A DNA stretch of 11,551 bases from Nitrospirota bacterium (GTDB lineage Bacteria > Nitrospirota > Nitrospiria > JACQBZ01): NCBI GenBank assembly GCA_016198945.1, contig JACQHO010000026.1, positions 1 through 11,551 on the forward strand, in the 5' to 3' direction. A program made the translations under genes and the position numbers. The notes below the pieces were generated by a model. That model was not told where the DNA came from, searched no databases, and saw only the letters and a program-made list of their open reading frames with translations. Below, piece by piece: positions 1 to 5,850 of the stretch (positions are counted from its first letter, which is position 1; each line of letters opens with the position of its first letter).

Positions 1-95
1 AGGACAAGCAGGCCAAAGAGAGTTTGATCGAGAAGAAGACCAAGGATTTAATCGAGAACATCGAAGAGCAGTTCGGGGATATGAAGTTGTATTGA
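1..95 (+). CDS. 3' end of an unrecognised protein (partial)
   Basis: The reading frame starting at base 3 is open from the window edge and ends at TGA 93-95. It gives 30 residues rich in Lys and Glu (it begins DKQAKESLIEKKTKDL and ends FGDMKLY), which looks like the charged amphipathic helix of a C-terminus. The other two plus frames carry a stop or read poorly here. The composition is protein-like, but 30 residues are too few to name a family. The gene converges on yaeQ, with a GC-rich repeat in the 36-base gap between their stops. Confidence 0.5.
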   Translation, partial: DKQAKESLIEKKTKDLIENIEEQFGDMKLY

Positions 96-100
96 GGAAT

Positions 101-130
101 CCCCCCCGCGCGCGCGAGGCCGGAGTGGGG
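101..130. repeat. GC-rich intergenic repeat, copy A
   Basis: A C-run followed by alternating CG and then CGCGCGAGGCCGGAG (111-125) and GGGG. The 15-base string is identical to 1437-1451 (copy C). It lies between two convergent gene ends. The repeat family, rather than any single copy, is the supported observation; its function is unknown. Confidence 0.5.
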
Positions 131-131
131 C

Positions 132-682
132 CTATGTTTCCGAGGGGCTTTTCAACGTCGTCAGCTCGATCGCCGCCGCGTTCGTCCCGTCCCCCATCAA
201 AACCTGTCCTTCCTGAATCGTGCATTGCAGCTTCATGTCGCGCTGCGCGAGCTTTGTCAGTGCGCGGCTCCCGTCCGGCGGCAGATTCATCACGCACAGG
301 TTATTCAACCTCTCGAGCCCGGCCCGGTTCTGCTCCCACCACCGGTCGGCGGCACGGCCGCCATAGGCATAGACGACGACCCGTTTGGCGCGGCCGCAGG
401 CCTGGCGAAGGCTTTTCTCGTCGCGAAGGCCCACGTCGATCCAGATCTCGATCACGCCGGTCAAATCCTTCTTCCAGAGACCGGGCTCGTCTTCGGTGCT
501 CAGCCCCCGGCCGAACAACAGTGCGTCGTCCGCATTCAGAGCAAACGCCAGCAGGCGCACCATCATCCGCTCGTCGGTTTCGGACGGGTGGCACGCAAGC
601 GTGAGCGCATGGTCCCGGTAGTAGTTGCGGTCCACATCGGCGATCTGCAGAAGGCTTTGAAAATAGTGGCGTTAGAAGCCAT
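132..682 (-). pseudogene. yaeQ: YaeQ family protein, frameshifted after codon 10
   Basis: The open frame 132-635 encodes a protein that aligns by eye with almost all of YaeQ. It has NYYRDHALTLACHPSETDE, the block around ALNADDALLFGRGLSTEDEP, then ACGRAKRVVVYAYGGRAADR and, near the C-terminus, KLAQRDMKLQCTIQEGQ. YaeQ proteins are about 180 aa with a PD-(D/E)xK nuclease-like fold; their cellular role is poorly defined. The first start codon in this frame is GTG at 635, which cuts off the usual N-terminal strand. The missing part is present one frame over: ATG at 680-682 reads MASNATIFKA, and the main frame resumes with LQIADVDR. The two join if one base was lost at about 651-652. This is either a real one-base deletion or an assembly error; everything downstream is intact and well conserved. 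Family assignment is confident; whether the gene is functional is open. Confidence 0.85.
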
Positions 683-754
683 GAACGCGTGTCATCTCGT
701 CAAATCTTCAGCCCCGACTCCCCCCGGCGCGAGGGTAGAAAGGAGCCGGTCTTT

Positions 755-1198
755 TTATAACTCTTCGAACAGTTTTTCGGGAGTTTTATAGATCAGGGGT
801 GATGCCAATCTCTTAAAATGATCATCGTAAGCAATAACGACACGGCAATTCGAGAGATAAGCCGAAATCGCGTGCGGAACGTCGGATGGGTCCGGAAGCG
901 CCGAGAATTTCCTAGAATGGGTCGTTCGCTCAGATCGCGTAAGCAAGGGAAGCAGGCGAATCGGCAGAGAAACAATTTCTACCAAAGCCGCCTTTCCAAA
1001 GGAATTCCCGATTTCATCCGTCGGAGCTTGCTCCAAGGCGAATAGAAAGACTTCATGGAGCGCATAAAAAGACGTGACCATCCCTCGGTCATCAGTGGTC
1101 AGTCGTTCAATCAACTGGCGGACGGCTTCGGCCCGTTCGGGTTCGGCGGCTTGGGCCAAGGTATAGGCGAGAAGGACGGACGTGTCCAGATAGTACAA
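755..1198 (-). CDS. PIN-domain ribonuclease (VapC-like toxin)
   Basis: A 147-aa protein with the PIN-domain layout: Asp5 in YYLDTSVLL, Glu49 in ALHEVFLF, Asp106 in DPSDVPHA, and Asp125/Asp126 in VIAYDDHF. These are the acidic residues that bind Mg/Mn and cleave RNA in the VapC family, and the length is typical. The start is TTG at 1196-1198, directly after the TGA of the upstream small gene (TGATTG), with a GGAG 8 bases before it. This implies translational coupling to the upstream gene, as in toxin-antitoxin operons. The fold is confident; that it acts as a toxin is inferred from family and context. The RNA target cannot be told. Confidence 0.88.
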   Translation of the reverse strand: MYYLDTSVLLAYTLAQAAEPERAEAVRQLIERLTTDDRGMVTSFYALHEVFLFALEQAPTDEIGNSFGKAALVEIVSLPIRLLPLLTRSERTTHSRKFSALPDPSDVPHAISAYLSNCRVVIAYDDHFKRLASPLIYKTPEKLFEEL

Positions 1199-1360
1199 TC
1201 AACGGGCTCCGGGTTTGGCTCCGGTTTTTCGTCTTTTGGAAGAATACGCGACAGATCGCTCGGCAGCCACGATCCGCTCATAACTCTTTTGCCTGGCCTG
1301 ATGAAGGGCCTGCTGAAAGGACTTGTATTTGAGATATTTTCCAAATTCTCTTAGTTCCAT
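1199..1360 (-). CDS. small basic protein, candidate antitoxin for the PIN toxin
   Basis: A 53-aa protein if read from ATG 1358-1360, which has GGAG seven bases upstream. The frame stays open to GTG 1423 (74 aa), but that start and ATG 1384 lack a well-placed ribosome site, so the shorter form is preferred. It begins MELREFGKYLKYKSF and ends in a basic tail (KRRKTGAKPGAR). It carries no AbrB, RHH or Phd signature that I can see, so the antitoxin call rests only on its place: it abuts the PIN gene with no spacer. It could instead be a small uncharacterised partner. Confidence 0.6.
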   Translation of the reverse strand: MELREFGKYLKYKSFQQALHQARQKSYERIVAAERSVAYSSKRRKTGAKPGAR

Positions 1361-1430
1361 CTTCTGACTCCGGATAGCATCCATCCTACGTGAAGATAGA
1401 CCCTTTGTCAACGCATCCTCCACCCCCTAC

Positions 1431-1491
1431 CGCCCCCGCGCGAGGCCGGAGGGGAGCAACGGAATTTTTCTTAAAGCACTCTTTTCGACCT
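1431..1491. repeat. intergenic repeat copy C (with 44-bp near-identical core)
   Basis: The core 1448-1491 matches 2075-2118 (copy D) at 43 of 44 positions, the one difference being AGCACT here against AGCGCT there. It is preceded by a GC-rich stretch shared with copy A (1437-1451). It lies between the PrcB-like gene's stop and the start of the PIN/antitoxin pair. Two nearly identical copies bracket one gene, which suggests a dispersed intergenic element or a duplicated regulatory or transcript-end segment. Confidence 0.75.
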
Positions 1492-1523
1492 TCTATGACC
1501 CGAACTACCCTGACCTTGATCAT

Positions 1524-2030
1524 TCATCGGCATGTCTGTATGCGAACATGTTTTAAAAACTCCACTTTCTTATCTATCCTCGGCAATTTAACAACATGAT
1601 AGTTTCGAGTAAACGCCATTGTAACATTGCAAGTTGGTCCTGGAGCCTGCTCTTCGATATGAATCAGCAATTCTTCAGGTTCGTCTGAAATATTTTTGAT
1701 CTTCACCGAATAACCTCCCGTTGCCCTTGTGATAAGTGCAAGAATGACCATCTCCTTCTGAAAATCAAGGGTCTGAGACTTGGGAGGATTGGCAATTCCA
1801 TAGGACATCCAGGCGGCACTCAACTCTTTTTCGTTTCGGATCACTTCATGTACATCCCTTGATTGGCTCGATGACCCTACTCCACCCGTGTGTACGATCG
1901 TTTCAAATTTCACGTCGAATACCGGGTCGACCGCCAAAGTGGACAGAGGAAAGAAACCGGTCAGAAAAAATAGCAGAGGGCTTATGAACCAGCCACAGAT
2001 CCATTGAGACGTTCGGTAGCGACAAAGCAT
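1524..2030 (-). CDS. secreted PrcB-family protein
   Basis: A 168-aa protein starting at ATG 2028-2030 behind a good site (AGAGGA, 6 bases upstream). Residues about 9-33 form a hydrophobic export signal ending near STLA, so the mature protein is outside the cytoplasm. The C-terminal half carries the PrcB_C pattern: a hydrophobic strand (EMVILALIT), TGGYSVKIKNI at 104-114, a charged stretch, then APGPTCNVTMAFTRNYHVVKL at 129-149. PrcB was defined as a partner of the Treponema denticola surface protease PrtP; most family members stand alone and have unknown partners. No protease gene is adjacent here. It is flanked on both sides by copies of the 44-bp repeat. Confidence 0.75.
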   Translation of the reverse strand: MLCRYRTSQWICGWFISPLLFFLTGFFPLSTLAVDPVFDVKFETIVHTGGVGSSSQSRDVHEVIRNEKELSAAWMSYGIANPPKSQTLDFQKEMVILALITRATGGYSVKIKNISDEPEELLIHIEEQAPGPTCNVTMAFTRNYHVVKLPRIDKKVEFLKHVRIQTCR

Positions 2031-2058
2031 AATTTCCTCTTATCCCTATCCTTCCCAT

Positions 2059-2118
2059 CCCCGCGTGCGAGGGGGGAGGGGAGCAACGGAATTTTTCTTA
2101 AAGCGCTCTTTTCGACCT
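2059..2118. repeat. intergenic repeat copy D (with 44-bp near-identical core)
   Basis: The core 2075-2118 is the second copy of the 44-bp element at 1448-1491, preceded by the related GC-rich string CCCCGCGTGCGAGGGG. It sits between the HEPN gene's stop and the PrcB-like gene's start. Both cores point the same way relative to the minus-strand genes. Just beyond it, CCTC-AAAAA-GAGG (2116-2128) could form only a weak 4-bp stem and is not called as a terminator. Confidence 0.75.
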
Positions 2119-2162
2119 CAAAAAGAGGCGTCTAAGACCTAAAAACAACTTCTATTTTCCAG

Positions 2163-3155
2163 CTAATCTTTTCCTTCCGGAACGTTACTCAGGTCCGACC
2201 CGAACTGTTCCGCATCCTGTTGGAATGAAGTCAAGACAAGATCTGCGACGAACTTTTCCGTCTCATTGGTGAGTTCCAACAGGTCGACATCACTATTTTC
2301 TACACCTCCACGATGTAGTATTTGACTGCGCAGTTCATAGCATGTTGTAAAGAAAACCCAGGACGTACACTCGCCATAGTACTGTTGAGGAAGAAGTCGC
2401 CTCGCAAGTGAACGGCCCGCTTGTCCAATCGATTCAAACCTGAACCTCTGAAGGCTACTAATTATCGCATCTCGGGTTGCATCGTCAACAGATGAGGATC
2501 GTGCTAGACGTTGCATTTTATCAACCAACGACTGGGCGTGCTTTGAGCGGGGTAATGGCTCAAGTAGTGCTTCGACTGCTGTTACGAGAGTTATGAATCG
2601 ACTTCGTTGCGAGACGTCGAAGAAAGATCCTGAATAGATCTCAGCTGCCAGATGCTGTTTTTCGGTCAGGGGTCTTGGTTCAGAAAACTCGCGACCAAAC
2701 GTATTGGTCAGATCAAGCGGATTTTTACCAACTCTCAGATTCCCACCTAAGCCCACAAATCTTTGGCCAGGAATCGCCTCATAAACGTCTATTCCATGAA
2801 CGTCGTTACGAACCGGAACCCCCATTTGTTGTTGGAGCAATGCAAGGCCAGCGTTAGTGAAGCCGCTCCGCTGGCGACCGTCGCCGAAGTCGATTCCAAC
2901 CCTTTGCTCGACTGACCAGTAGAGTAATGCGGCCTTTGCCTGTAACGCAGCGTCTCTAGCTTCATTCGCAGACACATATGGCCCGCCAATTACTGCGGCG
3001 CACGGATTGGCATTGATTGGCGTATCAAGAGCGGAGGTCCTCAATCGGATACGCTGATTAGTCGGCGTGAGGAAGAGTACAATCTCTTCGGCATCGGAGT
3101 TAATGCGGTACGAATCGGCAAGGTTAAACCTGAGTCGAAAGTTGTAATCGGTCAC
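2163..3155 (-). CDS. HEPN-domain protein (putative RNase, Rx4H motif)
   Basis: A 330-aa protein starting at GTG 3153-3155, with GGAGG five bases upstream. Residues 1-160 form a beta-rich domain I do not recognise. Residues about 165-310 are helical and look like an Apea-type HEPN domain: RFITLVTAVEALLEP (186-200) as the first conserved helix with Glu195, then CYELRSQILHRGG (272-284), which contains Arg276-x4-His281. The Rx4-6H motif is the catalytic signature of HEPN ribonucleases found in toxin-antitoxin and anti-phage systems. No membrane segment is seen. The base composition is visibly less GC-rich than smc, as in the next gene upstream, hinting at acquisition together. An RNase role in defence is an inference; the HEPN assignment is by motif and helix pattern. 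Confidence 0.6.
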   Translation of the reverse strand: MTDYNFRLRFNLADSYRINSDAEEIVLFLTPTNQRIRLRTSALDTPINANPCAAVIGGPYVSANEARDAALQAKAALLYWSVEQRVGIDFGDGRQRSGFTNAGLALLQQQMGVPVRNDVHGIDVYEAIPGQRFVGLGGNLRVGKNPLDLTNTFGREFSEPRPLTEKQHLAAEIYSGSFFDVSQRSRFITLVTAVEALLEPLPRSKHAQSLVDKMQRLARSSSVDDATRDAIISSLQRFRFESIGQAGRSLARRLLPQQYYGECTSWVFFTTCYELRSQILHRGGVENSDVDLLELTNETEKFVADLVLTSFQQDAEQFGSDLSNVPEGKD

Positions 3156-3210
3156 CTGGCCCTCCAGTTGGCCTTAAGGTTCATGATAGGCCGCCCCACT
3201 TCTATCCGCC

Positions 3211-3240
3211 AAAAAAGAAAAGGGGAAAAAAGAAAAGGGG
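3211..3240. repeat. 15-bp perfect tandem duplication
   Basis: AAAAAAGAAAAGGGG occurs twice back to back, at 3211-3225 and 3226-3240. The second copy runs into the left arm of the inverted repeat at 3232-3292, so the duplication appears to have copied the edge of that element. Confidence 0.9.
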
Positions 3241-3292
3241 ACAGGCTGCTTTTTAGGGATTACTTTTTAGAAAACCAGCCTGTCCCCTTTTC
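3232..3292. repeat. 17-bp-arm inverted repeat with GGGGACAGGCTG core
   Basis: GAAAAGGGGACAGGCTG at 3232-3248 is the exact reverse complement of 3276-3292, around a 27-base loop that is itself T-rich. The GGGGACAGGCT core resembles the palindromic ends and REP-type sites recognised by IS200/IS605-related Y1 transposases (RAYTs) in many environmental genomes; that link is from memory of such sequences. No transposase gene is in the window, so this would be a non-autonomous copy. A terminator is less likely because the arm-to-arm distance is long and no gene ends next to it. Confidence 0.85.
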
Positions 3293-3446
3293 CGTTCCAG
3301 TGTCAGTTCTTTACTTTGACATCAAGTATTCTATCCTCTCCGAATAGTAAAAACCCGGGACAGATCTTTTTAGCCTGCTGCCCACCGACCGCAGTGGTTA
3401 CCTCAAATTGTTCTTTGATTATATTTCATCGACTCGGTACACCCCT

Positions 3447-4631
3447 TCATAATTTTGGGGGTTCGGGCACATAAAGTTTCCCATAAACCTGAAGTTTGAA
3501 CACACCACGTCGGATGAGCTCATTAACTCCATCCCTCACCACGGATACTTGCACATGCAGCCTTGCGGCGACTTCATTGGCGACGCCCTTAGGCCAAGGC
3601 TGTGGAGGCATCTCTCTTTCGATTTTGGAAAGAAGTTCTTCATCGAGTTTCCGTACGTCAGGTTTGCTACTTGTGGTCTGTTTGACTCCTATTCCTTTCG
3701 ATGTCCTAAAGACGTGCAGACCAGCATTGCACGAAGGGCATGACAACTTTATTGATGTACCTGGCATCTCATCCAGAGACACATTCACGCTTTCACTACA
3801 AGATGGACAATGGAAGGTCTCGTGCAACTGTTGACGAACTGATAGGACAAAATCTGTGCCGTCATAACGTGAGATCAACGCTGTACCACAACTCTTACAA
3901 GGAAGGGACTTAAGGCTAGCTGTCTTGGGCCGCTGTTTGAAGGTAACATTTTGGCCGCACGACGGACACGTTTTCAGAATAGTCTCTTTCTTTACCGAAG
4001 GCCTCCAATACGACACTGGTCTGCCGCTGACTTGTGATGCAAGTGTGCGGAGGCTAGATTTAATTGACGTTATCTCATCTCGAAGACTCAGTGGGATCTC
4101 TTCAGCCAGTGTTGGCTCTTCTTCTTCCGAAAGGATTGATTCGACGCGACTTAAGATATCTCTGAGGTCCTCTTCGCGCTCTTCTTGCTCCTGTCGCCTA
4201 GCCTCGATTTCCTCTCCAAGCACGCCTTGCCAGTCGCTTAGCGATCCATCGTTGATTGACTTAAGCGTGCTGAGTACATGGATGGCTGCTTCTATCCGTA
4301 GGTCCCGGGCTTGCAGAGCCTGAGGAGGAGAATCGTAAGACCGGGTTGAATCCTGCTGCAGATACCCTGACAATTTCTGAAGCTCGTTGGACAGGTTGGT
4401 GACCTTCTCAGCAGCCTTAAGTGCGAAAACCCAAAGATTGCGATTAAATGAAGCCTCTGCGTAATACCGAGACGCTATCCAAGATGCTACCATTGAGAGC
4501 ACGGTCAGCACAACACTGACAAGAAGCCCCTCGGTTTGAGTAAGTGATCGGGTGTATATGATCCATACACATGCGAGCACACCGATAAAAAGGCTGGTAA
4601 CGACCAATGTGCCCATTATTTTTTTATTCAT
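3447..4631 (-). CDS. two-TM, double zinc-ribbon, winged-helix membrane protein
   Basis: ATG 4629-4631 (394 aa) is preferred, with GAGGG four bases upstream; the frame extends to GTG 4646 without a good ribosome site. In the longer numbering there are TM segments at about 11-31 and 41-59, then a helical region and a charged coiled coil (145-178, rich in E/R/Q). Two C4 zinc ribbons follow: Cys227/230 with Cys250/253, and Cys280/283 with Cys303/306. A C-terminal winged-helix-like domain spans about 333-392. The soluble part should face the cytoplasm. Domain order suggests a membrane-anchored nucleic-acid-binding or sensor protein; no family name is recognised. It lies upstream of the HEPN gene on the same strand, 291 bases away. 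Sensor-effector pairing is conjecture. Confidence 0.75.
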   Translation of the reverse strand: MNKKIMGTLVVTSLFIGVLACVWIIYTRSLTQTEGLLVSVVLTVLSMVASWIASRYYAEASFNRNLWVFALKAAEKVTNLSNELQKLSGYLQQDSTRSYDSPPQALQARDLRIEAAIHVLSTLKSINDGSLSDWQGVLGEEIEARRQEQEEREEDLRDILSRVESILSEEEEPTLAEEIPLSLRDEITSIKSSLRTLASQVSGRPVSYWRPSVKKETILKTCPSCGQNVTFKQRPKTASLKSLPCKSCGTALISRYDGTDFVLSVRQQLHETFHCPSCSESVNVSLDEMPGTSIKLSCPSCNAGLHVFRTSKGIGVKQTTSSKPDVRKLDEELLSKIEREMPPQPWPKGVANEVAARLHVQVSVVRDGVNELIRRGVFKLQVYGKLYVPEPPKL

Positions 4632-5064
4632 CACGCCCTCTATCACTTATTTTTAGATGCTCATTGGTTTGGGTCTGGGCTTATGTAAATAAAGCCGCTC
4701 ATCTGAAAATGTGAGTAACATGGCGTGCGTGGGTAAAACGTTATAAGAGATGTACGAACAGGGCGGATCATGAAGGCGCTCCTTTTCCTCTATCGGTTGG
4801 GCCCGTTAGGATTTGGTGCCGGAAGGACGGCCCGCGGCGGAGAAATATTACACTGGATTATACTTTCTTGGAACGAACGGGTCAATACGAGACGTTCCTC
4901 TCCCCCTTCCCAAAACCCTCGGCCTCTTCCCCCCCCGGAAGCGGCCGCGTTTGGGTACGCGGATATTCGTAACGGCTGATACTGGCGGATACTCTGGCAG
5001 GACAAGAGGGAGTATACAAGGAGCGTAAAAAAAGTCAAGTGCGTGAGGGATAAAGGGTGAGGAG
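4632..5064. other. 433-base gap without a convincing gene
   Basis: The ORFs that span this stretch (4770-4979 and 4813-5028 plus, 4790-5038 minus) overlap one another, lack ribosome sites and have Pro/Arg/Ser-biased products typical of chance frames. The gap holds the imperfect hairpin at 4909-4955, a run of A at 5029-5035, and purine-rich sequence next to the mini-operon's end. It should also contain the promoter for the zinc-ribbon gene, but I cannot place one with confidence. Confidence 0.5.
4909..4955. repeat. imperfect hairpin, C-rich loop
   Basis: The stem is built from CTTCC (4926-4930) with GGAAG (4937-4941) around six C, a T/C mismatch, CGGCC (4920-4924) with GGCCG (4943-4947), and after an asymmetric bulge CCCAAA (4909-4914) with TTTGGG (4950-4955). 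It has no T-run on either side, so a classical terminator is not supported. It may be a transcript-end or REP-like structure. Confidence 0.55.
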
Positions 5065-5211
5065 TCAGGAGATAAGGATTCGGGAATCGGCTTCCTTTAT
5101 CATTGCGCGGATCTTCCCCAGTTCCTTAGCTTTCCACCTTTTTGCCCAACCCATCTTGTGGGGTTTGCAGAGGGCACAGGAGCGTCGCTTTGTTCGATAC
5201 TGTTTTCTCAT
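5065..5211 (-). CDS. 48-aa CxxC protein (CALCKPHKMGWAKRW motif)
   Basis: ATG 5209-5211 is the base after the TAA of the DUF2283 gene (TAAATG), and the frame runs to TGA 5065-5067. The product begins MRKQYRTKRRSCALC, continues KPHKMGWAKRWKAKE and ends in a short amphipathic helix. It is strongly basic, with Cys12 and Cys15 as a CxxC pair and a nearby His18, which could bind a metal. I have seen similar short SCALCKPHKM-type proteins as unnamed hypotheticals, so the reading frame looks real; no function is known to me. With no ribosome site of its own, translation probably depends on re-initiation after the DUF2283 stop. It would be missed by any gene caller with a 60-codon cutoff. Confidence 0.75.
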   Translation of the reverse strand: MRKQYRTKRRSCALCKPHKMGWAKRWKAKELGKIRAMIKEADSRILIS

Positions 5212-5415
5212 TTATGTCAGCGCGACGTCGAGAGGCTTCTTGCTCAACTTGCTGACCCGCAGCACGGAGAACCCGAGAACGTTCCCGGCCTGATCCACTT
5301 TTTCCATCACCTGATCATTCTCCGTCTCACGGAAATAACCTTCCTTCTGATCAAAGATCACCTCGAGATAGTCTCCTTCGGGGTCATACCAGAGTTTCAC
5401 GATTTTCTTGGCCAT
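5212..5415 (-). CDS. DUF2283 domain protein
   Basis: A 67-aa protein starting at ATG 5413-5415 with AAGGGAG eight bases upstream. It shows the DUF2283 pattern: KLWYDPEGDYLEVIFD near the N-terminus (residues 7-22), then a two-sheet repeat that ends VLGFSVLRVSKLSK. DUF2283 proteins are short, all-beta and of unknown role. The start lies 19 bases inside the upstream gene, implying coupling, and the stop abuts the small CxxC gene. An antitoxin role for it is possible from context only. Confidence 0.85.
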   Translation of the reverse strand: MAKKIVKLWYDPEGDYLEVIFDQKEGYFRETENDQVMEKVDQAGNVLGFSVLRVSKLSKKPLDVALT

Positions 5416-5711
5416 ATCAGATCTCCCTTCTTAATCGTATCCGTCAAGTAAGCAGTCAGGACAAAGGCATCCTCCTGACGGATCTTAACTACCACACAGA
5501 GGTATTTATCTCCAACCCGCGTGCCGATGTAGAACCGGTAGTATAAATTTGCCTCCGGATCACTTATGGATTGAATGACCCGTTCAGGCCCGGTCAGCGT
5601 CTCTTCAATGGCCCGGCCCATCCGTTTCATCTCCGGATGCTCCAGAATATGCTTCAACCGCTCATCCGTCAGCCGAATGGCACGGCCTTGATAATCACGA
5701 AGAAGCTTCAC
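5397..5711 (-). CDS. putative BECR-fold nuclease/toxin-like protein
   Basis: From GTG 5709-5711 the product is 104 aa; the open frame extends to TTG 5777 (126 aa), but a sigma70-like promoter (5749-5777) lies inside that extension, so the shorter form is preferred even though its ribosome site is weak. Recognisable blocks are RLTDERLKHILEHPEM, IEETLTGPERVIQS, YYRFYIGTRVGDKYLCVVVK and FVLTAYLTDTIKKG. This order (helix with His, helix with a proline-turn, three beta-strands ending in a T-x-Y strand) resembles phage-type Barnase/EndoU/ColicinE5/RelE-like (PBECR) nucleases. That is a pattern-level match; no catalytic set can be confirmed by eye. It leads the three-gene cassette and overlaps the DUF2283 gene. 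Confidence 0.6.
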   Translation of the reverse strand: MKLLRDYQGRAIRLTDERLKHILEHPEMKRMGRAIEETLTGPERVIQSISDPEANLYYRFYIGTRVGDKYLCVVVKIRQEDAFVLTAYLTDTIKKGDLIWPRKS

Positions 5712-5748
5712 GTGAGATTCCGGTCTGAAATTGGATTGGTTGATCCAT

Positions 5749-5777
5749 AAAATACCGGAATTTGAGTAATAAGGCAA
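5749..5777 (-). promoter_or_regulatory. sigma70-like promoter for the three-gene cassette
   Basis: On the minus strand TTGCCT (5777-5772) is followed 17 bases later by TATTTT (5754-5749). Transcription would start near 5742, about 30 bases before GTG 5711. This argues against the TTG 5777 start, whose codon is the first base triplet of the -35 box. Confidence 0.45.
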
Positions 5778-5810
5778 GCGAACAAAGAAAGGTGAGACGG
5801 TTCAATACGG

Positions 5811-5838
5811 GTAGGGGTTTGATTAATCAAGCCCCTAC
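5811..5838. repeat. 28-bp near-perfect palindrome
   Basis: GTAGGGGTTTGAT at the left pairs with ATCAAGCCCCTAC at the right around a central TTAA/AATT, with a single G-T wobble pair. It sits 13 bases beyond the smc stop, upstream of the mini-operon. No T-tract follows on the minus strand, so it is a palindromic intergenic repeat or protein site rather than a plain intrinsic terminator. Confidence 0.75.
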
Positions 5839-5850
5839 AAACGGCGGGAG

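Larger units (their letters stand above)
3156..3446. other. intergenic gap with REP-like repeats
   Basis: This 291-base gap lies between two minus-strand genes. It holds the tandem and inverted repeats at 3211-3292 and otherwise AT-rich sequence that presumably contains the HEPN gene's promoter, but no clear -35/-10 pair could be assigned. No ORF of note was found. Confidence 0.5.

Noticed and set aside
92..791. Plus-strand frames across yaeQ (92-604, 225-791, 385-621)
   Set aside because: They are shadows of yaeQ, whose protein is recognisable; their products are Arg/Ser/Pro-rich and have no start sites.
4770..5038. Overlapping frames in the gap before the mini-operon
   Set aside because: Frames on both strands overlap, lack ribosome sites and have low-complexity products; they cross a hairpin. 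No protein family is visible.
5811..5838. smc intrinsic terminator
   Set aside because: The palindrome is well placed, but the following minus-strand bases contain no T-tract, so it is listed as a repeat.
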